DNA of 64,000 nucleotides from Melanopsichium pennsylvanicum (taxonomy: Eukaryota; Basidiomycota; Ustilaginomycetes; Ustilaginales). Positions 53,160 through 61,916 of this stretch are shown piece after piece. The stretch is from contig OAPG01000012.1 in NCBI GenBank assembly GCA_900208305.1, positions 62,001-126,000 on the forward strand. The letters are read 5' to 3'. How positions within the stretch are numbered: the first letter of the stretch is position 1; the number at the start of each line of letters is the position of its first letter. Position numbers and translations under genes: made by a program. The notes beneath the pieces are model-generated. The model saw only the letters and a list, made by a program, of their open reading frames with translations. It was not told the origin of the DNA and did no database searches.

Positions 53160-54879
53160 ACACTCATCAGTGTATAATGCACTTATCTTGGTGCACCTGT
53201 GTACACATCTAGCTCTGCAGAGATTGATGAGTTCCCAGGGTCATTGATGATGCCACTCAGGAGCTGCTGCTTGGTGCTGTGACAGACCATGGTGATTGCA
53301 GGGCTACTGATGCTTTTTTCAGGGATTGGGAATTGGGGAACTCAACCAAGATGTAATGAGAGGCAAAACCACTACACCAGCTGTTTCTAGCTGGTGTACC
53401 CAATTCACGCATCACTGAAGTATGAGCAAGACACTCCCAACTAGCTCCAGACTTGGAGAACATCTGCAACATGCCTTGGTGGTGCCTCCTGTGTCAGCTA
53501 CCCTGCCTTGTTGGGGTAATGAGGATGAAGAAGATGATGAGGGTGAAGATAAGGAAGTGAGAGGGGAGTATAACAAAGGAAGTGGGGTGGATTGTGTGCA
53601 TGGGTTCCTATTGTTTGTGCATTGCACAGCATATATGTCACACCACCTTAATTTCTTCAACACAATCAATCTTATGGACCAGTTTTATCCTATTTCAATT
53701 TGGACCTGGTTAAAGGTAGGGCTCTATTGGGTTACAATACAAAATCCAATGACTCAGTGCAAGACATTGCCAGACCAGCTGGTCACTGTGAACACTCCAT
53801 TCAGAGGCAATGCAGCCTGGTGCAGATGTTGTAAGACCTTCACAATGCATGAGTGCTCTTGATGCAGGTGTAGGTTGAGCTCTAAATTGTCCCCTGATTG
53901 CTTGGGAGCCATTGTTGGTGATGATGAGGCACCAGTGAAGGTCCTGCCTGCAGTGTAGGTGCTGTAGCATCAGTTAAGCTCTGACAATTGTCAATGGTGT
54001 AGTTTCTCCTTCAGGCAAGGAGAACACAGACACTGCATAATTGCAATATCATATGATTGCAGTTGCTTGACAAGAATGAATACTCAAGAACAACTGTGAA
54101 TAGTAAGACTAAGGTGATGAATTGTAGGGTGGATGATCTCTGCTCTTCCACAAATGAAACAAATTTGTGCTTATATGCCAAATCATGAGACCTCCTTATT
54201 AGTGTGCTAGCATCCTTATTTTGGTACATGTGCACAAAAAAGTAACAGGCCTTGTGCTTATCAGTGCTGACCACCAAAATTGGCCTCAGAGCAGCAGACA
54301 AGCCCAAATCATGCCAGTATCCAGGTCTAGGCATACCATACCAGCTGGCTGCTCTTCAACTGCTGCTGAGGATGTCAGCAACCTTCTAGATGGAAGTCAT
54401 TATGAGACAATAAAACCATGGGCTTCATCCAAATTGGTTTCCATGCCCAGTAACATATAACAGCTGGCATGGGGTTCCAGGAACACAATACTTTTTCAAC
54501 ACAGACTGGGCAACATCAAAGTCCAAAGCAAGACATCCAACCTAGCAAAAATAGTGAAGTTTGTGCAATTTGCTTCAGAGCTGCAAGAGTACACCTTATC
54601 TATTTGTTGGACAGCAAGAAGGATCATTGGTGACACTTGCAGCCAGCTGTTAAGGTTATAGGGTCTGGGGTTACTGCGCTGCTGCTACAACTGGTTGGGA
54701 CGGTCATGTACAGAGGGATTGCAATGATGAATGACCAATATTGGTTGGAGGGTCAGGCACAATCTACTGAATTGCTATTGAGCAAATTACATAATAGATG
54801 CAAAAAAGGTCCTGAGGCAACCTTTGTCTGGCAGTTGCAATCTTACTGGGTTGGTGGGACAAGCACTGCAGTTGGTCAT
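53160..54879. repeat. CpG-stripped nested transposon relic, left of the chromovirus
   Basis: About three CpG dinucleotides in 1.7 kb. The sequence includes a fossil LTR related to the chromovirus and an old LTR of the solo-LTR family, both with TG/CA in place of CG. No intact ORF is present. Confidence 0.8.
53773..54175. repeat. fossil LTR related to the chromovirus LTR
   Basis: Collinear blocks match the young LTR: GACCAGCTGGT...ACTCC..TCAGAGG (53773) with GACCGCTGGTGACACTCCGTACAGAGG (55023, split here by gaps); AGGTCCTGCCTG...AGGTGCTGTAGC (53939) with the block at 55192-55219; and TTCTCCTTCA...ACACAGACA (54004) with 55256-55278. Differences are largely CG to TG or CA plus small indels. Boundaries are approximate. 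Confidence 0.6.
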
Positions 54880-55892
54880 TGTCAGCGGTTGCGTGCCAGA
54901 GATCCGAATTCCCGTGAGAAAGCGCGACTCGCCGGATTTCAGTGAATTCCGGCGGTTAAGCTTGGCCTCAACGGATATCGAAGAGAATCCCGCGAGTGGC
55001 GATCTCTCGACGGATATCGGCTGACCGCTGGTGACACTCCGTACAGAGGTAACGCGGCAAGCTCGGACGGGGTATTCGGTCGACGCGAGTGTCACGACGT
55101 CGACGGGATACTGCTGATGGCTGGGTTAGACCTCAGCCGTCGTTGCCGGTGGAGTTATGAGGGACTGGTTGTGGTGCCAGGCCCGCGGTTGAGGTTCCGC
55201 CTGTAGTTGAGGTGCTACAGCGTCGATTGTGGTGTCGACGACATCTATACGTTGTTCTCCGTTCACCGACGGGGACACAGACTATATGGATCGCAATAAA
55301 TGGTATTGCGATGTGCGACGTGTGAAGAGTATGGTAAGTACGACGTACTGATAACTATGTGTGACTGAGATATAAGATAGAGTGGATGAGCTTCCGCTCA
55401 TCCGATAGCGGGGAACAGAGTATTTATATATATATGTATCGTGTGCGAGGTCCATCGGTACTGTACGACCTGCGTGCGTCGAGCTTGGACCCCCGCACGA
55501 TAAGACTGCCCCCTAGTCCTTCGGCAGGGTGCTTCCGAGCACGCCCGCGTGCTCCCTCTCCGTTGCCCCCTGGGCGTCGATTGGCCCACGTGTCGTTCCG
55601 GCGTGGCGTTGGTCGCCGCCATCGCAGATGCTCCCCTTGCCATCGATACCTTCGATATCCGGCAAGTCACTGCCACTCGCCGAATTTCCGTGAGATCCGT
55701 CGAGACCTGCTCTCTCACCGGATTTTGTCCGATTCAACTTCTCGGTTCTGCGCTAACCTTAAATCCCATGAGCCCACCAATATCCACCAGATCTCCCTGA
55801 GATCCGTCGAGACATGCTCTCCCACCGGATCTCAGCCGATTCAACATCTCTGCCCTGCGCAGACCTTTCCCTTGGGACCCACTCCCGTGACA
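54880..55892 (-). repeat. 3' LTR of the chromovirus (1013 bp)
   Basis: Plus-strand ends are TGTCAGCGG and CCCGTGACA, giving TGTCA/TGACA inverted termini. It contains three copies of the 45-52-bp module (54899-54950, 55692-55735 and 55799-55842). At 55480 it keeps C in a CpG where the other LTR has T. Confidence 0.96.
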
Positions 55893-55994
55893 CTACCCCC
55901 CCTTCGAGAGCCGAGCTCCGTTGAGGCTTAAATAGGGTCGGCGGGTGTTTCCCCGACTTGTTCTTCCACCAACAGCGTTTCCCAAAACTTCACA
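55893..55994 (+). promoter_or_regulatory. promoter and leader of the antisense gene
   Basis: Starting at the polypurine tract next to the 3' LTR, this short interval has a TATA-like TTAAATAG (about 55929-55936), a pyrimidine-rich stretch and the ATG at 55995 in the context CACAATGC. Spacing of about 60 bases from TATA-like box to ATG fits a compact promoter. Confidence 0.45.
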
Positions 55995-56827
55995 ATGCCC
56001 AGCACTTCAAACACTGCCACTTCCGCTGCGTTGTCGCGACCAGCGTCGACACAAATGCCTGCCTTTCGGGCAGACGAGCCTGTGCGTCGTAGCGCCAGGC
56101 TTCGCGAACGAGATCCTGCCACTCGGGCAGTGGCGACACTTTTGGCTGCCGGCCTCGAGGCCACAACTCCGTCGTCCCCTGCTGCTGGCGAGCAGCCCAT
56201 CGAAATTGTTGCTGCCGAGCAGCTCGTCGCGTTGCGGGCGACGCCGCGACCACTGGAACCGTTGTTCCTGGGGAACGACGCCACGGAAGAGGAGGAAGAG
56301 CGGCTGGAGGCGATGGAGGTGGAAGAGTCGGTTGTAGGGAGGATTGTCGCTCCGCTCGTTGGGCCTCATGTGCCCAACTACCTCGAGATTGCGCTGTGGG
56401 CGGAGTCACTTATCGCTCCGGTGTTGCTGGTGTTCGTGGCGTGCGGGGCCTGGCCCCCTGCTTGGGTGGTATCGGAGGGTTCCGTGACGGCTGGTCGCCT
56501 CCATCGGCTGGTCCTCCTTTGGCTGACCGAGGGCTGCATGCCTTGGCCGAGCTGGCAATGCGCCCGCTGCGCCAAGCTTGGTGTACCGTAAGTACTATTG
56601 CCCCCTTCTACGTTCGATACTCGCTGCTGACTCTGGTTCTCCCTTTTTTTCGTCCCAGTTGTTTCCCGTCGGCCTTCGCTGACGTGCTTTCTGCCGGTGG
56701 CAAGGGCCGAACTCCGCGCGCTTGTGTGCATTGCCATCTGGGCGGCCACAAGAAGTGCGTGCGAACCGAGAGGGCGTTGCCAACGATGGTATACGCTGGC
56801 AACGCCCCTCCTAACCATCTGCATTGA
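55995..56827 (+). CDS. antisense spliced gene in the chromovirus, cysteine-cluster protein
   Basis: The gene runs opposite to gag-pol, between the 3' LTR and the end of pol. Exon 1 is 55995-56587, the intron 56588-56658 and exon 2 56659-56827. Spliced length is 762 bases, exactly 254 codons. The intron has GTAAGT, a CTGAC branch site (56627), a pyrimidine run and CAG. Splicing joins CARCAKLGV to a downstream PC, completing CX2CX6C. A second cluster, CVHCHLGGHKKC (CX2CX7C), follows in exon 2, so the protein probably binds zinc. The N-terminus has an RRSARLRERD basic patch, an acidic EEEEERLEAMEVEE stretch and a hydrophobic region. I do not recognise the family. The frame ends at a TGA, after which coding-like sequence continues. 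Confidence 0.7.
56588..56658 (+). other. 71-bp spliceosomal intron in the antisense gene
   Basis: Donor GTAAGT, branch CTGAC at 56627-56631, T-rich tract 56644-56650, acceptor CAG at 56656-56658. Exon 1 read through would stop one codon after the donor. Removal keeps the frame and completes a cysteine cluster. Confidence 0.8.
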
Positions 56828-57115
56828 GGCGAGCGTGGCGTCGAGCGAGCTCACGTCACGGGAGCGGGGGGTCGAGGGTTGGGAGAGGTACGTGGCCTCG
56901 ACTGTGACTCGGATGGTGTGGCAGACCCGAACTGGGCGTACGCAATGCGTATCATTTGGTCTGCCTCGCCTCGCGGTCGGCGCGTGCCAGTACTGACGAC
57001 GATCGAGGAATACTTCAATTGTCAGCGGCGACTGCGGTCCATGCGCTCGCCCTTCGAGGATATCGAGCCTCCTTTGGTACCTGGGTCTTCGTTAGCCCCC
57101 GAGTCTGCGGAGTAG
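56828..57115 (+). other. open extension of the antisense gene after a TGA
   Basis: In the same frame as exon 2, the 96 codons after the TGA at 56825-56827 are open and protein-like (DSDGVADPNWAYAMRIIW, PVLTTIEEYF), ending at TAG 57113-57115. Either the TGA is a nonsense change, or an intron such as GTATAC (56789) to GAG (56833), 45 bases with CTAAC inside, removes it in phase. The full product would be roughly 335-350 residues. Confidence 0.5.
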
Positions 57116-57564
57116 TCTGTGCCCGCTGGCTGTGTCGACTTGTTGCAATGGCAGTGCCTCGTTACCCATTGAACCTAGTGTGAGCTTGATTGTGTGACTT
57201 TTGGTGTGCAACAGGTGCGACGACTCTGAGAAATATACTTGTCGACTCGCATCGCCCATTAAGGCCTGAGATCCTTTGGATCATGCATTCCTCGGCGAAT
57301 TTCGTGACTTTTAGGTTCTCGTTACCCCGCGATTTTTTAGTTTTTTTTTTTTTTTTTTTTTCTCTGAGATCCGTTGAATTCTGCAGTACTCGGCGGATTT
57401 CGTGGAAATTCCCTGAGTCGGGGTCACTGTCCGGATCTCGATTTCTGCAACCTTCTACCTTCGCCGCTCGACATCGTCCTTGTCGAGCTTCGTCCTTGTC
57501 GAGCTTCTCACCATCTTACTCTCCTGTGATGGCATGCATCGCGGCTCGCAAGATCCTCTTGAGC
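57116..57564. other. chromovirus non-coding region between pol and the antisense gene
   Basis: Holds two copies of the repeated module (57268-57307 and 57366-57412) and a long T-run at about 57338-57361. The antisense gene and pol converge here, so the 3' ends of both transcripts probably lie in this interval. Confidence 0.6.
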
Positions 57565-60500
57565 TTAGTGTCTCCGTCCCCCCGCCGATTCCTCATACTC
57601 CCGGATGAGGTCTGGGCAGTTGAGACAGTCTGTCGGTTCCCACGAGGCTGCCTCCTCGGGGTAGCCCCTCCATTGGACTTTGTACTGTACTTGCCTACCC
57701 TGTTTTCGCTTTCCCACAATAGCCTCTACTTCGAATTCTAGAGTGTCGTCCGGTAGGGGCGGCGTGACTTCGAGTGTGGATCGCTGTGGGAGTGAGCTCG
57801 CCCTTTGAGGCTCGAGCATCGAGACATGGAAAACGTCGTGTACGCGTAAACTTGCTGGGAGTTGGAGCCGGTATGCTCTTCTGCCGACTCGTTCGAGGAT
57901 GGGGAACGGGCCTGCTAACCTTGTGTCGAGTTTGGGACTGGGTCGAGCTGTCTTCCAGTTCTTTCGGTTGATGTAGACCATGTCTCCAACTTTGAACTCG
58001 ATGTCCTTCCGTTTGCGGTTATATTGCTCAACGGTTTGGCTTTGAGCGTACCTGATTTGCTCCTGTAGATACTCCGTAAATTCTTTTCTTCGGGTGGCAA
58101 ACTCTTTTCTCTTGGGGTCGAGCACACCGACTTGTTCTGGGAGATCGGGGTGTGACTTTGGATTCCACCCGTAGCAAGCAAAGAAAGGCAAGACTCCTAT
58201 GCTGCTGTGGACCGTGTTGTTGTAAACGAACTCGGCCATCGGCAGCCAGGTTACCCAGTTGTCCTGCTCGTAGTTGCAGTACATACAGAGGTACTGCTCG
58301 ACAACTTGATTGACTCGCTCCGTTTGCCCGTCCGTCTGTGGGTGGTAGGCTGTGCTGAGCGAGTGGTGGATGACCAGCTTGGCGGTGAACTCTTTCCATG
58401 CCGCCGAGACGAATTGTCGGCCGCGGTCTGAGACAATGTGCTCTGGTACCCCGAAACGGGACATAACCTGGTCTTTGAGCATCTTTGCCGTCTGCTCCGA
58501 CGTTATCGTCTTGTACGTCGGGGTTAAGATGGCATATTTGGTCAACCGGTCGACCACTACGAAGATCAAGTCATACCCCTCCGATTTCGGTAACCCTTCA
58601 ATGAAATCCATCGAGATGGAATTCCAGGGTCTTGACGGCGTCGACAGCGGCTGCAAAAGGCCATATGGTCGGTGTTGCGGTGCTTTATATCGAGCGCACA
58701 CTGGGCAGCTTGCTACATAGTCAGCAACCCATGCCGCCATATTTGGCCACCAATAATGCCGCCTTGTGAGCTCGAGGGTGGCGTCTCGACCTGCATGGCC
58801 AGCGGTAGCGCCGTCGTGGCATTGGGACATTACCATGTATCTCAGGTGCTCCACCGAGAGCGAGCGATCCTTTGCTTCGGCGGCACTCCGAGTGTTGCGT
58901 TGACCCTTCTTACCTGGTAATGTGACTCGCGGCACCACTAGCCGACCGTCGTGATACCACAGGCCATGTCTAACTTCGAAAGGTTGCTTCTGATGAAGCT
59001 CTGCGAGCTCGGCATCGAGCGGCTGGAAAGTCTTTACGAGTTGGACCAGCCCTCCCTCCGCGATATCGGACATCGTTGGCTTTAGCATATTTATTTGAGA
59101 TTCGGCGAGTAGCTCTTTCTTGGCAAATTTCGGTGAAATCCGCCGAGTTGAGTCCACTCGGCGGTTTTTGAAATCCTCGGCAAATACTCGTGCCGGTAAC
59201 AGCTGCCGGACGTTGTGGAGGTCTTCTTCTGCGGTCGGCTGCATATCACTCCGTCGTGTCAACGCATCTGGCTCTCCCGCTTTATCTCCCGGTCTGTATT
59301 GGAGTACGAAGTCGAAGTCAGCGAGTAACACTGACCATCGAGCCTGCCGACCTGTGATCTTCCGCTGAGACTTGAAGTATTTGAGCGCCTCGTGATCCGT
59401 GAGAATAATGAGCTGACTAGGTAGTCCTGCAAGCATGTGCCGCCAGTGGTTGAGACAGACGACAACAGCGAGGAGTTCCTTGTCATGGATCTCGTAGTTC
59501 TTCTCCGCCGATGCCATCTTGCGCGAGTAGAATGCTATTGGGTGCCATCGTCCGTCGTGCTCTTGTTTGAGTACTCCAGCGAGAGCGAAGTCGCTTGCGT
59601 CCGTTTCCAACCGGGTAGGACGATGGTAGTCGAAGTGCTTGAGAACCCCAGCAGTGGTGAACATTTCCACCAGCTTGTGGAAAGCAGCGCAAGCGTCGTC
59701 AGGGAGGTCGAACTTCTTGAATCGCTCTGTGGGCTTAACGAGGGAAGTGAGCGGTCTCGCTATACGTGCAAAGTGAGAGATGAATCTGCGATAGAAGTTG
59801 GCGAACCCGAGGAAGCGTTGGATGTCGTGTATAGACTCCGGCATCGGCCATTCCTTGATAGTCCTGATCTTGTCGGGGTCCATCTCGATACCTGACGGCT
59901 TGATGATGTAACCGAGGAACTCAACAGTATCGGTATGGAACACGCACTTCGAGAGTTTGGCAAATAACCGCCATACCTTGAGCCTACTGAGCACCGTCCT
60001 GACGTGCTCGATGTGTTCCCTCTCGTTGTCGCTGAAGATCAGGAAGTCGTCAAGGTATACTACCACGTATACGCCAATGATGTCGCGGTAGATGGTGTTG
60101 ATGAGCGATTGGAAGTGCGCGGGCGCATTTGCCAATCCGAATGGCATGACCAGATACTCATACAGTCCGAGTTGAGTTCCAAACGCGGTTTTCCATTCGT
60201 CCCCGTCGGCGATCCTAACCAAGTTGTAAGCTGCCTTTAGGTCCAGCTTGGTATAGATCTTTGCTTTTCGTAGGAGGAACAGCTGCTCCTCGATTAAGGG
60301 CAGTGGTGCTCGGTTCTTAACCGTGACCTCGTTGAGACCGCGGTAGTCTACGCAGAGTTGCAGGCCGCCGTCCTTCTTAGGCACGAAGAGGACGGGGGAT
60401 CGCGCCGGGCTCTTTGAGGGCCGAATGAATCCCTTCTCGAGATTCTCTTCGAGGTACTTCCTCAGCTCGGCCATCTCCTTAGGTCCCTTGAGATATAGCG

Positions 60501-61329
60501 GACCTTGAGGTGGTGTCGAACTGGGTAGTAGCTCAATGTGCAAGTCGTGCTTCGTGTGAGGGGGAAGCTTGTCCGCTTCGACCTCGTCGAATACATCCTT
60601 GAGGGGGTAGTACGGGGCTGGGATTTCGACGGCAGTGGGAGGCTCTTCTAGTGTCGTTTCCATCTCTATGCCTTTGTCGCCTCCCGTGGGGACAAAGCCA
60701 AACGACGGGAGCGACGTCGGAGGAGCGCTGATTAGCATGACCCCTATGGGGCCATCCCGTAGTGCCGCCTGAACGAGCTCGTTGGCGTCGACGAACTTGT
60801 AGCCATGTACTACTAAGTTTGCTCGAGATTCGGCAGATCGGCCGGTCTCGGCGGATTTTGGTGAAATCCCTTGAATGACCGCGTCTGACCGGATCTCGTT
60901 GGTTTTTCCGAAATCGAGCTGTCCAGTATCCCAATGGACCCTTGGCTGTAGGCGTCGTAGTTCATCGTACCCCAGGATGAAATCGTAGTCGCTAGCGTCA
61001 GCGACGGCGACCTTGAGCATCCCTAGGTGTTGTCCTCCTATGACTACTTCGACGTCAGCAGCGCTCGTGATCGTGAGGGAATGTCCGGTCACTCCGTGTA
61101 CGGTTCTGTTTTTTATGGGTTTTGTGGTTATCGAGTACTTGCGAACAAACGGAGCTGAAACTATAGACAATGCAGCGCCGGTGTCGGCGAGAATGCTAGC
61201 AGGATGGTGGTTGACCGTACCTGCTAGCTCGAGTACTGAGGCACCGGAAGCTGCAGAGAAACATAATGAACAATCCTGACATATACAAGGTGATGGCGAA
61301 GGCGGTCTTAGAGCGATGCATGCCATCAT
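57565..61329 (-). CDS. pol: chromovirus Pol: protease, reverse transcriptase, RNase H, integrase, chromodomain
   Basis: An intact 1254-residue polyprotein. The ATG overlaps the gag stop as ATGA. Protease: ILADTGAALSIV (Asp 49). Reverse transcriptase: VVYLDDFLIF (425-428). RNase H: ETDASDFALAGVL (Asp near 577). The integrase zinc-binding region (H838, H845, CPVC near 875-878) is followed by the catalytic core with SMDFIEGL (Asp near 908), SDRGRQFVS and HPQTDGQTERVNQ. After the GPY-like LAGPFPILERV comes a C-terminal chromodomain (YKVQWRGYPEEAASWEP), which in this clade targets integration to heterochromatin. Two repeated-module peptides (ISPK at 155 and 731) sit in linkers between domains. No stop or frameshift is present. 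Confidence 0.96.
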   Translation of the reverse strand: MMACIALRPPSPSPCICQDCSLCFSAASGASVLELAGTVNHHPASILADTGAALSIVSAPFVRKYSITTKPIKNRTVHGVTGHSLTITSAADVEVVIGGQHLGMLKVAVADASDYDFILGYDELRRLQPRVHWDTGQLDFGKTNEIRSDAVIQGISPKSAETGRSAESRANLVVHGYKFVDANELVQAALRDGPIGVMLISAPPTSLPSFGFVPTGGDKGIEMETTLEEPPTAVEIPAPYYPLKDVFDEVEADKLPPHTKHDLHIELLPSSTPPQGPLYLKGPKEMAELRKYLEENLEKGFIRPSKSPARSPVLFVPKKDGGLQLCVDYRGLNEVTVKNRAPLPLIEEQLFLLRKAKIYTKLDLKAAYNLVRIADGDEWKTAFGTQLGLYEYLVMPFGLANAPAHFQSLINTIYRDIIGVYVVVYLDDFLIFSDNEREHIEHVRTVLSRLKVWRLFAKLSKCVFHTDTVEFLGYIIKPSGIEMDPDKIRTIKEWPMPESIHDIQRFLGFANFYRRFISHFARIARPLTSLVKPTERFKKFDLPDDACAAFHKLVEMFTTAGVLKHFDYHRPTRLETDASDFALAGVLKQEHDGRWHPIAFYSRKMASAEKNYEIHDKELLAVVVCLNHWRHMLAGLPSQLIILTDHEALKYFKSQRKITGRQARWSVLLADFDFVLQYRPGDKAGEPDALTRRSDMQPTAEEDLHNVRQLLPARVFAEDFKNRRVDSTRRISPKFAKKELLAESQINMLKPTMSDIAEGGLVQLVKTFQPLDAELAELHQKQPFEVRHGLWYHDGRLVVPRVTLPGKKGQRNTRSAAEAKDRSLSVEHLRYMVMSQCHDGATAGHAGRDATLELTRRHYWWPNMAAWVADYVASCPVCARYKAPQHRPYGLLQPLSTPSRPWNSISMDFIEGLPKSEGYDLIFVVVDRLTKYAILTPTYKTITSEQTAKMLKDQVMSRFGVPEHIVSDRGRQFVSAAWKEFTAKLVIHHSLSTAYHPQTDGQTERVNQVVEQYLCMYCNYEQDNWVTWLPMAEFVYNNTVHSSIGVLPFFACYGWNPKSHPDLPEQVGVLDPKRKEFATRRKEFTEYLQEQIRYAQSQTVEQYNRKRKDIEFKVGDMVYINRKNWKTARPSPKLDTRLAGPFPILERVGRRAYRLQLPASLRVHDVFHVSMLEPQRASSLPQRSTLEVTPPLPDDTLEFEVEAIVGKRKQGRQVQYKVQWRGYPEEAASWEPTDCLNCPDLIREYEESAGGRRH
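59097..59141. repeat. 45-bp module inside pol (RNase H-integrase linker)
   Basis: Starts GAGATTCGGC and ends GGTGAAATCC. On the pol strand it is read ISPKFAKKELLAES. A partial second copy (CTCGGCGGTTTTTGAAATCC) follows directly. Confidence 0.75.
60825..60869. repeat. 45-bp module inside pol (protease-RT linker)
   Basis: Starts GAGATTCGGC and ends GGTGAAATCC, the same length as the copy at 59097. On the pol strand it is read in the same frame as ISPKSAETGRSAES. Both copies avoid catalytic domains. Confidence 0.75.
61326..61329 (-). promoter_or_regulatory. ATGA overlap of gag stop and pol start
   Basis: On the minus strand the bases A-T-G-A join the gag stop TGA and the pol ATG. Pol is therefore in a different frame. 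The layout fits termination-reinitiation, or a frameshift slightly upstream. The mechanism is inferred. Confidence 0.6.
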
Positions 61330-61913
61330 TGCATCGCTCCAAGATCGTTTCCCTCGTCCTCGTGGTAGGGCTCGCCTGCGTCGTGATCGTCGGCGAAGAG
61401 GTTGGGGTCAAAGTGGTCTTCAAGACCGCCATCGTCTTCGCGATGGTCTTCAGCTCCGTCTCCTTCCTCTGGTGAGCCGTCCTGTGGTTTCTCCGACTCC
61501 AACACCACGTGCGCTCGCATCTGTGGTCCTGATGGTCTAGACGGGTAAACCGTTGGCTTGGCGTCTGGACAGTTCCGCTGCCAATGCCCGGTCTTGCCGC
61601 AGACCCTACAGGCGTCGCTGTTAAATGTCGTCGGGCCGGGGACGACCCTTCGGTCGTCGCGAGGTCTCGGTGGTGCTTCCCGTACCGGCAGCTTCTGTGC
61701 CAGATGAGGGGGCAACGGTCGAGAGCCAGTTCTCTGGGGAATGCCCGGTTCAGTATGAGCAGTCCTGATTGCTGGGGTTGGGGCGAAGCGGACGGCATTC
61801 TGCTGATGCCGCATACGCTGGCAATCAATGTCCTCGACCTCCCGGTACCAGGCCCACTGGTCTTCAGGTGGGTTACGCTCGAACTTCTCCTGAAGTGAGC
61901 GAGTAAGGCTCCC

Positions 61914-61916
61914 TCA
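61914..61916 (-). other. in-frame TGA in chromovirus gag
   Basis: Codons read CTC TTC TGA GGG AGC on the minus strand. Coding character continues on both sides. A single C-to-T change at a CpG would turn Arg CGA into this stop. Confidence 0.8.

Noticed and set aside
53422..53862. 146-residue ORF in the CpG-poor relic
   Set aside because: It overlaps sequence aligning to a fossil LTR and has no domain features; CpG loss also removes some stop-forming contexts and can leave spurious ORFs.
55386..55931. 181-residue ORF in the 3' LTR, with a near-identical partner at 63243-63929
   Set aside because: It lies within the LTR, overlaps the repeated modules and differs in its C-terminus only because of flanking DNA. 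Its presence in both copies reflects LTR identity, not a gene.
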